From Rhodospirillaceae bacterium (GTDB lineage: Bacteria; Pseudomonadota; Alphaproteobacteria; Reyranellales; Reyranellaceae), in assembly GCA_009772935.1 (NCBI GenBank), contig WOUR01000049.1, forward strand, positions 1 through 37,653: a stretch of DNA of 37,653 bases, written 5' to 3'. The notes below the pieces were generated by a model that did no database searches, had not been told where the DNA came from, and saw only the letters and a list, made by a program, of their open reading frames with translations. Shown here piece by piece: positions 17,256-25,354 of this stretch (position 1 is its first letter; each line of letters starts with the position of its first letter). Made by a program: the position numbers and the translations under genes.

Positions 17256-18065
17256 CTACGCCGGCCAGACCTTGGGAAAAGTCTCGCATTCGAGCCGGTC
17301 GCCCGGCTTCAGCCCGTGCCCTTCGATGGGTGGCGAGATCTGGCCCACCCGGGCGCCGTAACGGGCATCGTCGCCGCACCAGCGCGTCGCGTAGGCGCGG
17401 CGGCGGCGCGAGGTCGAGCGGTTGCCAGACGCGCCGTGCAATGTGAGCGCATGGAAGGCAATGACGTCGCCCGGCTCCATGTCCCAGGCGAGGAACTCGT
17501 GCTTGTCGCGCTCGGCATCGAGATCGGGCAGCGGCTCGAAGCGGCTGTCCTGGACCTGCAGGTCGACACCGCCCTGCTTGAAGAACTTGGGCTGGAACCA
17601 GCGCCCCCAGCGGTGCGACCCCTTCACGTATTCGACGCAGGTCTCGCGGTCGACCGGGTCGAGCGGCGTCCACAGCGAGATCACCTGCTCGCCGTCGATC
17701 GGATAGTAGGGCTGGTCGTGATGCCAGGGCGTGCGCTCCTGCGTGCCCGGCTCCTTCACCAGCAGATGGTCGTGATAGTAGACGACCTCCTTCGAGCCCA
17801 TGAGCCTCGCCACGATCTCGCGCGCCGGCGACTCATAGGCGAAGGCGCGGGCCGCTGGATGGCGCTGCCAGAGCTGGAAGTCGACGAAGAACAGGCCGGG
17901 CGCGCCCTGAGGCGTATTGATTCGCACCATCGGCCCGGGACTCGCCATATCGTCGTCCACGGCCGCGCGCATCCGCTCGATCCACTCCATGGGAATGGCG
18001 GCGCGCAGGCAGACGGCGCCGTCCTCGCGGTAGCGGACGATCTCGGCGTCGGTCGGCATCGGCAT
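17256..18065 (-). CDS. Phytanoyl-CoA dioxygenase (PhyH) family protein
   Basis: This is a 269-residue Fe(II)/2-oxoglutarate-dependent dioxygenase with the double-stranded beta-helix fold. The iron triad is visible as H-x-D in TPWHHDQPY (His115, Asp117) and the distal His in TLHGASGN (His210). An arginine-rich stretch after it (RRRRAYATRW) supplies the usual 2-oxoglutarate salt bridge. Family members hydroxylate phytanoyl-CoA or small secondary metabolites; the substrate is not readable. The stretch WTPLDPVDRETCVEYVKGSH is typical of bacterial PhyH proteins. The start lies 6 bp after the MaoC-like stop, so it belongs to the zinc finger / MaoC / PhyH minus-strand group. Confidence 0.9.
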   Translation of the reverse strand: MPMPTDAEIVRYREDGAVCLRAAIPMEWIERMRAAVDDDMASPGPMVRINTPQGAPGLFFVDFQLWQRHPAARAFAYESPAREIVARLMGSKEVVYYHDHLLVKEPGTQERTPWHHDQPYYPIDGEQVISLWTPLDPVDRETCVEYVKGSHRWGRWFQPKFFKQGGVDLQVQDSRFEPLPDLDAERDKHEFLAWDMEPGDVIAFHALTLHGASGNRSTSRRRRAYATRWCGDDARYGARVGQISPPIEGHGLKPGDRLECETFPKVWPA

Positions 18066-18071
18066 CGGAGG

Positions 18072-18530
18072 TCAGCTTCCCTGCATCATGCGCAGCGGCG
18101 TGTAGATGAGCACCGTCTCGCCCTTCTGGTTCTTCACCAGGTTGGTGGTCCGCACCAGCGCGCGCATCGGGTCCTTCGAGGTCGGCTTGATCTCGGTGAC
18201 CTCGATCTCGACGTGCAGCGTGTCGTTCACATAGGTCGGACCCTTGATGTCGAAACCCATCGACAGGAAGGCGAGGCCCGTTCCCTGCAGGGTCGTGGGG
18301 ATCACCAGCCCTTCGGCCATCGAATAGACCAGGGCGCCCGGCACGGGATGGCCGCCGCGCATGGGCGCGTGCTCCCTGATGTATTCCCTGTTGGTGAACA
18401 GCTCCTCGGAAAAGCCGCAAAGGGTCACGAAGTTCAGCAGATCGGCCTCGAAGATCGTTCGGCCATAGGTGACGAACTTGTCTCCGACCTTGAGGTCGCG
18501 CCAGTTCCAGCCTTCACCGAGCTGTTTCAT
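18072..18530 (-). CDS. MaoC-family hot-dog dehydratase
   Basis: A 152-residue MaoC-like protein (hot-dog fold, R-specific enoyl-CoA hydratase family). It shows the opening KVGDKFVTYGRTIFEADLLNFVTLCG, which carries the usual D-x5-H hydratase site region in diverged form. It also has the GHPVPGALVYSMAEGL segment and the closing strand VRTTNLVKNQKGETVLIYTP. Such proteins hydrate or dehydrate acyl-CoAs. The first site residue pattern is not textbook (no clear D-x4-H dyad), so activity is not certain. The ATG at 18530 follows a GAGGGAA site. It is flanked within 12 bp by the zinc finger gene and within 6 bp by the PhyH gene. Confidence 0.85.
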   Translation of the reverse strand: MKQLGEGWNWRDLKVGDKFVTYGRTIFEADLLNFVTLCGFSEELFTNREYIREHAPMRGGHPVPGALVYSMAEGLVIPTTLQGTGLAFLSMGFDIKGPTYVNDTLHVEIEVTEIKPTSKDPMRALVRTTNLVKNQKGETVLIYTPLRMMQGS

Positions 18531-18542
18531 GGGGTCGTTCCC

Positions 18543-18725
18543 TCAGTGGGCGTGGGCGGGATGTGCGCCCTCGCGCAGCTTGTACAGCCTGCTGCAGTAG
18601 GGACACTCGACGTGTCCTTCCGGGCCCAGGTTGAGGTACACTTTGGGATGGCCCAACGCGCCGCCACCGCCATCGCAGGCGACGCGGTCAGTATCGACAG
18701 TGATGACTTCAAACGGCTCCGTCAC
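18543..18725 (-). CDS. NDUFS6-like CHCC zinc-finger domain protein
   Basis: A 60-residue protein with zinc ligands Cys in RVACDGG, His in LGHPKVYL, and the pair CPYC near the C-terminus. This is the CHCC pattern of the mitochondrial complex I accessory subunit NDUFS6, and free-standing copies are widespread in alphaproteobacteria. The start is GTG at 18725 with an AGGAG site 8 bp upstream. A longer frame to 18779 lacks a ribosome site. It is probably the first gene of the MaoC/PhyH group. Its 5' end lies 25 bp from the start of the divergent lysophospholipase gene, so the promoters must overlap coding DNA. Confidence 0.88.
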   Translation of the reverse strand: MTEPFEVITVDTDRVACDGGGGALGHPKVYLNLGPEGHVECPYCSRLYKLREGAHPAHAH

Positions 18726-18750
18726 GATCCCACTCCTGTTACGCCGGCGA

Positions 18751-19770
18751 ATGATAGCGGCCTCGGCGGCCGCGGTCATGCTCCCAGCCTGCGCGCCGAC
18801 GGTCGTTCCGGCAGGCGGCGCGGTGCAGACGGCGCGGCTGACCGACGACCGTTATGTCGCGGCGGACGGCACTGCGCTACCGCTGTCGGTGTGGCCTGCG
18901 GCAAACGGCGCCCCCAAGGCGGTCATCCTGGCCCTGCACGGCTTCGGCGACTACCGAATGGCCTGGGAGGAGCCGGCCGGTAGCTGGTCGGGCGCCGGCA
19001 TCACCACCTACGCCTACGACCAGCGCGGCTTCGGCGGCAGCCCGACCCGCGGCCGCTGGCCGGGCACGGACAGCCTCGTCGACGATGCCCGGACGGTTGC
19101 CGCCCTCGTGCGCGCGCGCCATCCCGGCGTGCCCTTCTATCTGGCCGGCGAGAGCATGGGCGGCGCGGTGGTGCTGGTGGCAGCCGATCGCGGGACCGAA
19201 TCGGACGGATTGATCCTGTCGGCGGCGGCCGTCCGCTCGCGCGACACGTTCGGCCCGGTGGCCAGTGCCGGCCTGTGGTTCTTCGCCCACACCATCCCCT
19301 GGATGCCCGCCGGGCCGACCTCGATCGACTACCAGCCGACCGACAATCCCAGGACCATCGACAAGCTGCGCAACGACCCGATGATGCTGCGCCAGCCTCG
19401 CCTCGACATGGCCTATGGGCTGGTCGACCTGATGGACGATGCGCGCGCTTCCGCGGCCCGGGTCGACGAGCCCTATCTCATGATGTACGGGCTGGGCGAT
19501 CGGATCGTGCCGCAGGAGCCGGTCAAGGCGGCCATCGCGATCATGCCGCCCCGTGCCGATTCAAAACTCGCCTTCTACAAGAACGGCTATCACCTGTTGA
19601 TGCGCGACAAGGCGGGTCCGGCCGTGACCGAAGACGTCGTGGCGTGGATTTCGAACCACGAAGCCCAGCTGCCGTCGGGCTCCGACGCCTCGAAATCCCT
19701 GCCTGAAATGGTGAGCCTGTGGGGATCGAAGCGCAGCGATCAGGCGAGCGCTAGGTCCCGCAACGAATGA
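18751..19770 (+). CDS. Lysophospholipase-like alpha/beta hydrolase, probable lipoprotein
   Basis: A 339-residue monoacylglycerol lipase/lysophospholipase-type hydrolase. The nucleophile elbow is GESMGG (Ser135), the acid is in GLGDRIVP (Asp250) and the histidine in NGYHLLMRD (His281). The LALHGFGDY and YDQRGFGGSP segments are typical. The N-terminus contains the lipobox LPAC (Cys14), so it is probably exported and lipidated. The ATG at 18751 lacks a ribosome site. A start at CTG 18736 or ATG 18703 would add arginines before the hydrophobic stretch and give a better signal peptide, so the exact start is uncertain. The 3' end overlaps the convergent lipoprotein gene by 20 bp. Confidence 0.85.
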   Translation: MIAASAAAVMLPACAPTVVPAGGAVQTARLTDDRYVAADGTALPLSVWPAANGAPKAVILALHGFGDYRMAWEEPAGSWSGAGITTYAYDQRGFGGSPTRGRWPGTDSLVDDARTVAALVRARHPGVPFYLAGESMGGAVVLVAADRGTESDGLILSAAAVRSRDTFGPVASAGLWFFAHTIPWMPAGPTSIDYQPTDNPRTIDKLRNDPMMLRQPRLDMAYGLVDLMDDARASAARVDEPYLMMYGLGDRIVPQEPVKAAIAIMPPRADSKLAFYKNGYHLLMRDKAGPAVTEDVVAWISNHEAQLPSGSDASKSLPEMVSLWGSKRSDQASARSRNE

Positions 19771-20068
19771 CGACCGAGGCGGCGCCCCGGATCTCCGTCA
19801 TGTCGCCTCGCGTCGGCATGTTCTCCATCTTCAGCGTGACATAGTCGCCGCCCGTGCTGTTGCACATCGCAACCGCGCGGGTCTGACACGCGCCGGGTTC
19901 CTTGCAGCTGATCGCGATGGCGGGCTTGCCGTCGGTCCAGGTCACCTGCGTCGCATTCGTCTCCGTCCGGGGATCCGCGCCGGGCGTGCTCTTGGCCATG
20001 GCGCAGGCCGCGACCAGACCTGTGATGCCCATCACGAACATCCACCGCATCGTCGATCGCGTTCTCAT
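19751..20068 (-). CDS. Small lipoprotein of unknown function
   Basis: A 105-residue protein beginning MRTRSTMRWMFVMGITGLVAAC, a lipoprotein signal with LVAAC cleavage at about residue 22. The mature part has several cysteines (CKEPGAC, AMCNS, IRC) that could form disulfides in the periplasm, and a beta-rich run including VTWTDGKPAIAIS and DYVTLKMENM. No family is recognised. The ATG at 20068 follows a GGGGAGAG ribosome site. It is convergent with, and overlaps by 20 bp, the lysophospholipase gene. Confidence 0.72.
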   Translation of the reverse strand: MRTRSTMRWMFVMGITGLVAACAMAKSTPGADPRTETNATQVTWTDGKPAIAISCKEPGACQTRAVAMCNSTGGDYVTLKMENMPTRGDMTEIRGAASVVIRCGT

Positions 20069-20165
20069 TGTCTCTCTCCCCTTGGCCCCGTCAGACGGGC
20101 GGCAAACAGTACCGCGCGCTGCCGGACAGGTGCAAGGTCGGGCGATTCGTGGCCTACTGCGGGAC

Positions 20166-20453
20166 ATGAAAACCTGCTCTGGCACGCTGCTTTCATGCGC
20201 CGCTGCAGGCCTGTTGCTGATCCCGGTTTCGGGGCGCGCCCAGCAGACCGACGAGCAACTGGCGGCGCGCTGCGCCCAGCTCGGGGCGCTCTACGACCGC
20301 TACAATCTGCAGCGCGGCGAAGGCTCGGGCGGTCCCAACATGACGCGTCTCGGCGCCGCCCTCGACTGCCAGAAGGGCCGCTACCAGCAAGGCGTCAAGG
20401 CGCTGGAGGAGCTCCTCCAGCGCAACCGCATTCCCTATCCGCCGGCCAGCTGA
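20166..20453 (+). CDS. Small secreted hypothetical protein
   Basis: A 95-residue protein with a signal peptide (MKTCSGTLLSCAAAGLLLIPVSGRAQ, cleavage near residue 26). A short helical mature part contains two cysteines, ARCAQLGALYDRY and LDCQKGRYQ, probably a disulfide pair. The end LEELLQRNRIPYPPAS is proline-rich. Family unknown. It is an isolated plus-strand gene with its stop 4 bp from the stop of the next, minus-strand, gene. Confidence 0.7.
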   Translation: MKTCSGTLLSCAAAGLLLIPVSGRAQQTDEQLAARCAQLGALYDRYNLQRGEGSGGPNMTRLGAALDCQKGRYQQGVKALEELLQRNRIPYPPAS

Positions 20454-20457
20454 AGGA

Positions 20458-20985
20458 CTACTTGCCCTTCAGCTTGAACTCGCGCCACAGGACGATGCCG
20501 CTGGCATTGTCGACCGCCATGCCGTCGAGCTGCTTCTTCAACTCCAGGGCCGTCGGACGCCAGATGAGCGTGCTCTCCCCGCTCGCGCCCTCGAAGCGGC
20601 CCGTGCCGCCCGTCAGCTTGAACGTGCCCCGGCAACCGACGAGCTCGTACCCGGCGCAGTCCCATTCGCCCCACGCGGTCGCTCCGTCGTGGGCCGTGAA
20701 GGTGCAGGCTCCCGTCGCACTGGTCTTGCGACTGGCCTGGTCGATCTTCGACGACAGGGCGCAGCCGACGCGGCCGGCCTGCTGCGGCCCCTCGTCGGTC
20801 TCGATGAACATGGGACCGGCCAGGTTGCCCGCCACGACGAGCTGCTTGTCGCCGGCCCGCACGACGGAGCCGTTGGCGAGCACCACCGCGAAGGCATTGA
20901 AGGTCTGGGTCTCGTCCTGCGCCACGGCCGGAGCGGCGGCCAGAACAACGAGGGCGCCGGCGAGGGCGCGGCTGAACATCGTCAT
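20458..20985 (-). CDS. Secreted hypothetical protein, beta-rich
   Basis: A 175-residue protein beginning MTMFSRALAGALVVLAAAPAVAQ, a signal peptide cleaved near residue 23. The mature part is beta-rich with four cysteines (GCALSS, GACTFTAHDG, DCAGYE, GCRGTF). It contains GTFKLTGGTGRFEGASGE, a stretch seen in small barrel proteins of the allene-oxide-cyclase-like type; that likeness is weak. The ATG at 20985 has a GAGAG site. It follows the next upstream gene (20994) by 8 bp and is probably co-transcribed with it and RidA. Confidence 0.73.
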   Translation of the reverse strand: MTMFSRALAGALVVLAAAPAVAQDETQTFNAFAVVLANGSVVRAGDKQLVVAGNLAGPMFIETDEGPQQAGRVGCALSSKIDQASRKTSATGACTFTAHDGATAWGEWDCAGYELVGCRGTFKLTGGTGRFEGASGESTLIWRPTALELKKQLDGMAVDNASGIVLWREFKLKGK

Positions 20986-20993
20986 GGGCGCTC

Positions 20994-21458
20994 TCACTTG
21001 AAGTCGATGATGACGGCGTCGGCGCCGAGCGATACGGCGAGTCCCTGGCGGCGCGTCTTGAGGTCGATCATCACGCCGTTGGTGTTCTCCAGCCACATCT
21101 CGCCCTTGCCCTGGTCGCCATAGGCCGCGCCATAGCGCGCCTGGCCATAGGCGCCGGGGAACTGGCGCAGCTCCTTCAGATTGTAGACGTCGCCATAGGC
21201 CTCCATCTTGGAGACGCCGAACCCGCCGACGCCCAGGCCGCCGACCGAGAAGCGGTAGCTGCGGCCCTCGTAGTGAAGGGTACCGCTGCCGACGTTTCCG
21301 CTGCCGAAGAAGGCCACCTGGACCTGCTCGATGTTGACGGTTCCGGACTTGACGCGCTGCTGGGCGATCGCCGGTGCCGCCAGCATCGTTCCCACGGCCC
21401 CCACGGACCCGACCAGCGCCTGCCGGCGCCCCAGTAACCTCACCCTCTTCCCGCTCAT
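20994..21458 (-). CDS. Exported hypothetical protein with twin-arginine-like signal
   Basis: A 154-residue protein starting MSGKRVRLLGRRQALVGSVGAVGTMLAAPAIAQ, with RR before a hydrophobic stretch as in Tat signals. The mature part is glycine-rich and beta-like: FGSGNVGSGTLHYEGRSYRFSVGGLGVGG, KMEAYGDVYNLKEL and GKGEMWLENTNGVMIDL. It resembles conserved alphaproteobacterial DUF-type envelope proteins, but I cannot name a family. The ATG at 21458 has a GGAGAG site. A longer frame from ATG 21488, overlapping the RidA stop (TGATG), is possible. It probably shares a transcript with RidA and the following secreted protein. Confidence 0.72.
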   Translation of the reverse strand: MSGKRVRLLGRRQALVGSVGAVGTMLAAPAIAQQRVKSGTVNIEQVQVAFFGSGNVGSGTLHYEGRSYRFSVGGLGVGGFGVSKMEAYGDVYNLKELRQFPGAYGQARYGAAYGDQGKGEMWLENTNGVMIDLKTRRQGLAVSLGADAVIIDFK

Positions 21459-21487
21459 CCCACGCTCTCCATCACCCGCGCCCTTCA

Positions 21488-21868
21488 TCACTTATCGAGG
21501 ACGGCCGTGGCCTCAATCTCGACCAGCAGACCCGGCACGGCAAGGGCGCTCACGGCCACCAGCGTCGATGTGACCACCGCGCCCTTCAGCGACTTGCCCA
21601 ACGCCGTCGTCACCGCCCCCATGTCGCGGATGTCGGTCACGTAGATCGTCGTCCGCACGAGGTCGCTGAGCTTCGCCCCGGCGGACTTCAGACCGGCCTC
21701 GATCTTGCGCATGGTGATCGTCGTCTGCTGGGCCGCGTCCTTGCCCTGGACCTGCCCTTTCGGATTGAGTGAGGTCGTGCCCGATACGAAGACGAACGGC
21801 CCGCTCCTGATGGTGCGGACGTAGAACCCCGCCACCTCGGTGCCGTCGGGAAAGACTTTCTTGGCCAT
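21488..21868 (-). CDS. RidA/YjgF-family protein
   Basis: A 126-residue RidA fold protein. The family features SGPFVFVSGTTSLNPKGQ, the middle VRTTIYVTDIRDMGAVTTAL and the closing LLVEIEATAVLDK are present. RidA hydrolyses reactive 2-aminoacrylate-type enamines in some members; others act in purine, pyrimidine or amino-acid breakdown, and this one could be any of them. The catalytic arginine position of classical RidA (R-x-C near 105) is not present in that form, so deaminase activity is uncertain. The ATG at 21868 has a GGAG site. It leads the minus-strand group of two exported proteins and is divergent from the SDR gene. Confidence 0.82.
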   Translation of the reverse strand: MAKKVFPDGTEVAGFYVRTIRSGPFVFVSGTTSLNPKGQVQGKDAAQQTTITMRKIEAGLKSAGAKLSDLVRTTIYVTDIRDMGAVTTALGKSLKGAVVTSTLVAVSALAVPGLLVEIEATAVLDK

Positions 21869-21939
21869 GCCTTGCTCCAGCTTCGATGCGCTATGGTGGC
21901 ACTCTAGGCGGCCGTTCGCGCCGGGCAAAGGAGGAAGCC

Positions 21940-22683
21940 GTGTCACTCGATCGCTATCGCACTGCCATCGTCACCGGCGCCAGCCGCGGCATCGGCGCGG
22001 CGATCGTCCGCGAACTCACGATCGGCGGGCTCGACGTCTATGCCGTCGCCCGCTCGGCCGAGGATCTGACGGAGCTTGCGCAGGAAACCGGCTGCCGACC
22101 GATGGCGCTCGACATCTCCCACCGCGAGGCGGTGCTGAGCGCGCTCGGTTCGCTCGATGCCGACATCCTGGTCAACAACGCCTCGGCGCCGGTGCGCGGC
22201 GGCGTTTCATGGGAGACCGCGCCCGACGATATCGCCACCCTGATGGACGTGAACCTGCGCGGCACGCTCAATTGCCTCGCCGCCGTCGTGCCCGGCATGC
22301 GGGCCCGCGGGCTGGGCCACATCGTCAATCTCGGATCGACGTCGGGGACCTGGGCGCTGCCGGGCATGCCGGTCTACGCCATGACGAAGGCGGCCATCCA
22401 CAATCTCAGCCAGACGCTGCGGCTCGACCTGCATGGATCGGGCGTCCGGGTGACCGAGATCTCGCCGGGCCGGGTCGAGACCGGCGCCCATCTCGACCTG
22501 ATGGCGGATCGCGAGGAAGGACGGCGCCGCTTCTACGACGGCTTCGAGACGCTGCAGCCCACCGACATCGCCGAAGCGGTCATGTTCGTGCTGGGCGCCC
22601 CGCAGCGCATGGATGTGAGCTTCATGGAGATCGTGCCCACCGACCAGTCGTATGGCGGCTCGCAATTCCATCACCGGCGCTGA
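21940..22683 (+). CDS. Short-chain dehydrogenase/reductase
   Basis: A 247-residue classical SDR. The cofactor loop is TGASRGIG, NNAS lies near residue 86, and the catalytic tetrad segment shows Ser in NLGSTSG and YAMTK (Y-x-x-x-K). The ISPGRVETG motif is also present. The DVYAVARS segment after the second strand carries Arg/Ser in the usual NADP-preferring position. The substrate is not readable. The GTG at 21940 is chosen because a strong AAAGGAGG site lies just upstream; the longer frame from 21886 has none. It precedes the acyl-CoA synthetase gene by 51 bp and may be co-transcribed with it. Confidence 0.9.
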   Translation: MSLDRYRTAIVTGASRGIGAAIVRELTIGGLDVYAVARSAEDLTELAQETGCRPMALDISHREAVLSALGSLDADILVNNASAPVRGGVSWETAPDDIATLMDVNLRGTLNCLAAVVPGMRARGLGHIVNLGSTSGTWALPGMPVYAMTKAAIHNLSQTLRLDLHGSGVRVTEISPGRVETGAHLDLMADREEGRRRFYDGFETLQPTDIAEAVMFVLGAPQRMDVSFMEIVPTDQSYGGSQFHHRR

Positions 22684-22734
22684 AATCCGGCACGTCGCTT
22701 GCAGCGCGGTCGTCCGTCGATCAATCAGGAAATC

Positions 22735-24246
22735 ATGACTCTCAGGAATCTCGCCGCCATCCTCGACCCGCAGGCACCGGCCGACCAACCCTTCATCATC
22801 CAGGTCTCGCCCGAGGGCGACGAACAGCTCCGGCTGAGCTACGGCGAGGCGCGCCTCCGAATAGCGGCCCTGGCGCGCGGCCTGCTGAAGCGCCGGCTCG
22901 GACGTGGCGAGGCGGTGGCCATCGTGGCGGCCAACAGCGCCGATTATCTCGTGCTCTACATGGCCACCATGGCGGCCGGGCTGGTATCGGTCTGCGTCAA
23001 TCACAAGCTGCCACGCGAGACGGTGGCCCACATCATGAAGGACTCTTCCGTCAAGCTGGCGATCGCCGACGCCGAGCGCGCGCCGCTGGTCGGGTCGCTG
23101 GTGCCGACCGTCGCGATGGAGGAACTCGACGATCTGCTCGACCCGGGCCCGTTCGAGCCGGTCGAAATGGCGCCCGAAGAGGTCGCCATGATCCTCTACA
23201 CGTCGGGCTCGACCGGCCTGCCCAAGGGCGTGCCGCTGACGCATGGCGGCTACCTCTGGGCGACCGGCGCCACGCCGGAGCAGAGGCCCGCAATCGAGGG
23301 ACAGAAGATCATCATCGCCGCGCCGCTGTTCCACATGAACGGCCTGTTCAGCGCCAAGATGGCGATGATCAACGGCGGCACGATCGTGCTGATGACGAAC
23401 TTCACCGCCCGCGGCTTCATCCGCGCCATCGACCGCAATCGCGTTGCGATGATCACCTCGGTGCCGACCATGCTGGCGCTGGTGATGCGCGAAACCGAGG
23501 AACTTGCCAAAGCGGACCTGGGCTGCGTCACCACCGCGGTCACGGGCTCGGCGCCGTCGACCGCGGAGTTCTTCGAGCAGATGCACCGGATGTTCCCCAA
23601 CGCCGAGACGGCCAACAGCTGGGGCACCACGGAGTCCGGGCCGCTGGGCTTCGGCCCGCATCCGGACGGCATCCCCAAGCCCATGGGTGCGCTCGGCTAT
23701 CCGCGCGCCGGCATCGAGGTGAAGTTCGTCGGGGGAGCGGAAACCGGCCCGACGCAGGGCGTGTTGCACATCCGCACGCCCGCCCTCATGAGCGGCTATC
23801 TCAACCGCGAGGCCGATACGAAGAAGCGCCTGATCGACGGCTGGTACGATACCGGCGACGTGATGCGGCGCGACGAGAACGGCTTCGTCTTCTTCGTCGG
23901 CCGGGCCGACGACATGTTCCAGTGCGGCGGCGAGAACGTCTATCCCGGCGAGGTCGAGAAACTGCTGGGCCAGCATCCCGACGTGGCACAGGCCTGCGTC
24001 GTGTCGGTGCCGGACGAGATCAAGTACCAGCTCCCGGTCGCCTTCGTCGTCGCGAAGCCCGGCACCTCACCGACCGAGGAAGCGCTGCGCCGTTTCGCCC
24101 TCGACAACGGCCCGGCCTACGCCCACCCGCGCGCCGTCTGGTTCGTCGATGAACTACCGCTCGCGGGAACCAACAAGATCGACCGCAAGACCCTGGTCGA
24201 CCGCGCCGTCGCGACCTATGCACGCGACGAGGCGAAGCGGGTTTGA
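22735..24246 (+). CDS. Class I acyl/aryl-CoA synthetase
   Basis: A 503-residue ANL superfamily CoA ligase. ATP-binding motif YTSGSTGLPKGVP (155-167), PLFHMNG, the A5 motif NSWGTTESGP, GWYDTGDVMRRDENG, the hinge FVGRADDMFQCGGENVYPGEVE, and the catalytic lysine in LAGTNKIDRKTL are all present. The QCGGENVYPGEVE form is typical of acid-CoA ligases for medium-chain or aromatic acids. The substrate is undecided, but nearby UbiD and Bug-type genes point to an aromatic or dicarboxylic acid. The ATG at 22735 has a CAGGA site. The stop is 16 bp from the stop of the convergent Bug gene. Confidence 0.88.
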   Translation: MTLRNLAAILDPQAPADQPFIIQVSPEGDEQLRLSYGEARLRIAALARGLLKRRLGRGEAVAIVAANSADYLVLYMATMAAGLVSVCVNHKLPRETVAHIMKDSSVKLAIADAERAPLVGSLVPTVAMEELDDLLDPGPFEPVEMAPEEVAMILYTSGSTGLPKGVPLTHGGYLWATGATPEQRPAIEGQKIIIAAPLFHMNGLFSAKMAMINGGTIVLMTNFTARGFIRAIDRNRVAMITSVPTMLALVMRETEELAKADLGCVTTAVTGSAPSTAEFFEQMHRMFPNAETANSWGTTESGPLGFGPHPDGIPKPMGALGYPRAGIEVKFVGGAETGPTQGVLHIRTPALMSGYLNREADTKKRLIDGWYDTGDVMRRDENGFVFFVGRADDMFQCGGENVYPGEVEKLLGQHPDVAQACVVSVPDEIKYQLPVAFVVAKPGTSPTEEALRRFALDNGPAYAHPRAVWFVDELPLAGTNKIDRKTLVDRAVATYARDEAKRV

Positions 24247-24262
24247 CCTCAAAGGAGCGCGG

Positions 24263-25270
24263 TCACGAATCCGCCGTGAATCCGATCTTCTTCACGATCG
24301 GGCCCCAGCGGTCGTAGCTCGATTTCAGGAGCGCGCCGAGTTCCTGCGGGGTCGAGGACTTCATTTCGAGGCCCATGACGGCGAGACCGTCGATCACGTC
24401 CTTTCGGGCGAGCGCGGCGCGCAACGCCTCGTTGGCGCGATTCACGACCGGGGCCGGCGTGCCGCCCGGCGCGAAGAAGCCGAACCACTCGGAGAAGACC
24501 AGGTCCTTGTAGCCCTGCTCGGCGAAGGTCGGCACGTTTGGCGCGAAGCGGCTGCGGGTCGCGCCCGAGACACCGAGGAGGCGCGCCTTGCCGGCGGCGA
24601 CCTGCTGGGTGAACTCGCCGACCGGGCCGGAGACGGCCTGAATCTGGCCGCCGACCATGTCCTGCACCGCGGGCTGGGTGCCGCGATAGGCGACGTGCTT
24701 CAGCTCGATGCCGCCGGCCTGGCCCAGCAGCACGCCGATGAAGTGCGGCACCGAGCCGGAGGCCGGCGAGCCGTAGTTGGCCTTGTCGGGGTTGGCCTTG
24801 CACCAGGCCAGGAACTCCGGAATGTTCTTCACGCTCTCCGGCACGGCCGGACCGACGCAGAAGCCGAAGTCGAAGGTGCAGGCGAGCGTCACCGGCGTCA
24901 CGTCGGTGAAGGCGTCGTAGGCGAGCTTCTTGTAGATGTGCGGATAGATCATCAGCATCGAGGCCGGCGTCTGCAGGATGACGCTGCCGTCGGTCGCCGC
25001 GCCCTTCATCGACTGGATGGCGATCTGGCCGCCGGCGCCCGGCTTGTTCTCGACGATCGCCACCTTCGTGTAGGAGGTGCCCTTCAGCCCCTCGGCGACG
25101 CGGCGGCACAGCGTGTCGGACGTGCCGCCCGGCGGGAAGCCGGTGACGACGCGCACGGATTCGAGCGGCGGGGTACCCTGAGCGCCGGCGCGGCTCGCGA
25201 GTCCCAGGGTGGCGAGCGCGGCGGCGGCGCCCGAAGCGCGGACGAAGCCGCGGCGGTTCTGGTCGGTCAT
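24263..25270 (-). CDS. Bug-family (TTT) periplasmic solute-binding protein
   Basis: A 335-residue tripartite tricarboxylate transporter receptor. A Tat signal (NRRGFVRASGAAAALATLGLA) is followed by the family segments VRVVTGFPPGGTSDTLCRRVAEGL, VENKPGAGGQIA, YGSPASGSVPHFIG, and GQIQAVSGPVGE. Such proteins capture carboxylates in the periplasm. No TctA/TctB membrane genes lie in the window, so this is one of the many orphan Bug proteins. It lies 84 bp downstream of a UbiD gene on the same strand, which suggests that its ligand is an aromatic or heteroaromatic acid handled by that enzyme. The ATG at 25270 has a GGGAGGAA site. Confidence 0.92.
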   Translation of the reverse strand: MTDQNRRGFVRASGAAAALATLGLASRAGAQGTPPLESVRVVTGFPPGGTSDTLCRRVAEGLKGTSYTKVAIVENKPGAGGQIAIQSMKGAATDGSVILQTPASMLMIYPHIYKKLAYDAFTDVTPVTLACTFDFGFCVGPAVPESVKNIPEFLAWCKANPDKANYGSPASGSVPHFIGVLLGQAGGIELKHVAYRGTQPAVQDMVGGQIQAVSGPVGEFTQQVAAGKARLLGVSGATRSRFAPNVPTFAEQGYKDLVFSEWFGFFAPGGTPAPVVNRANEALRAALARKDVIDGLAVMGLEMKSSTPQELGALLKSSYDRWGPIVKKIGFTADS

Positions 25271-25354
25271 CTCATTCCTCCCGGTCGGTTCTTGTGGCCG
25301 GACTGTCGCCGATACGCGCCGTGCCGCCAAGCCCAACAGACGCTTTCCGGCCCG

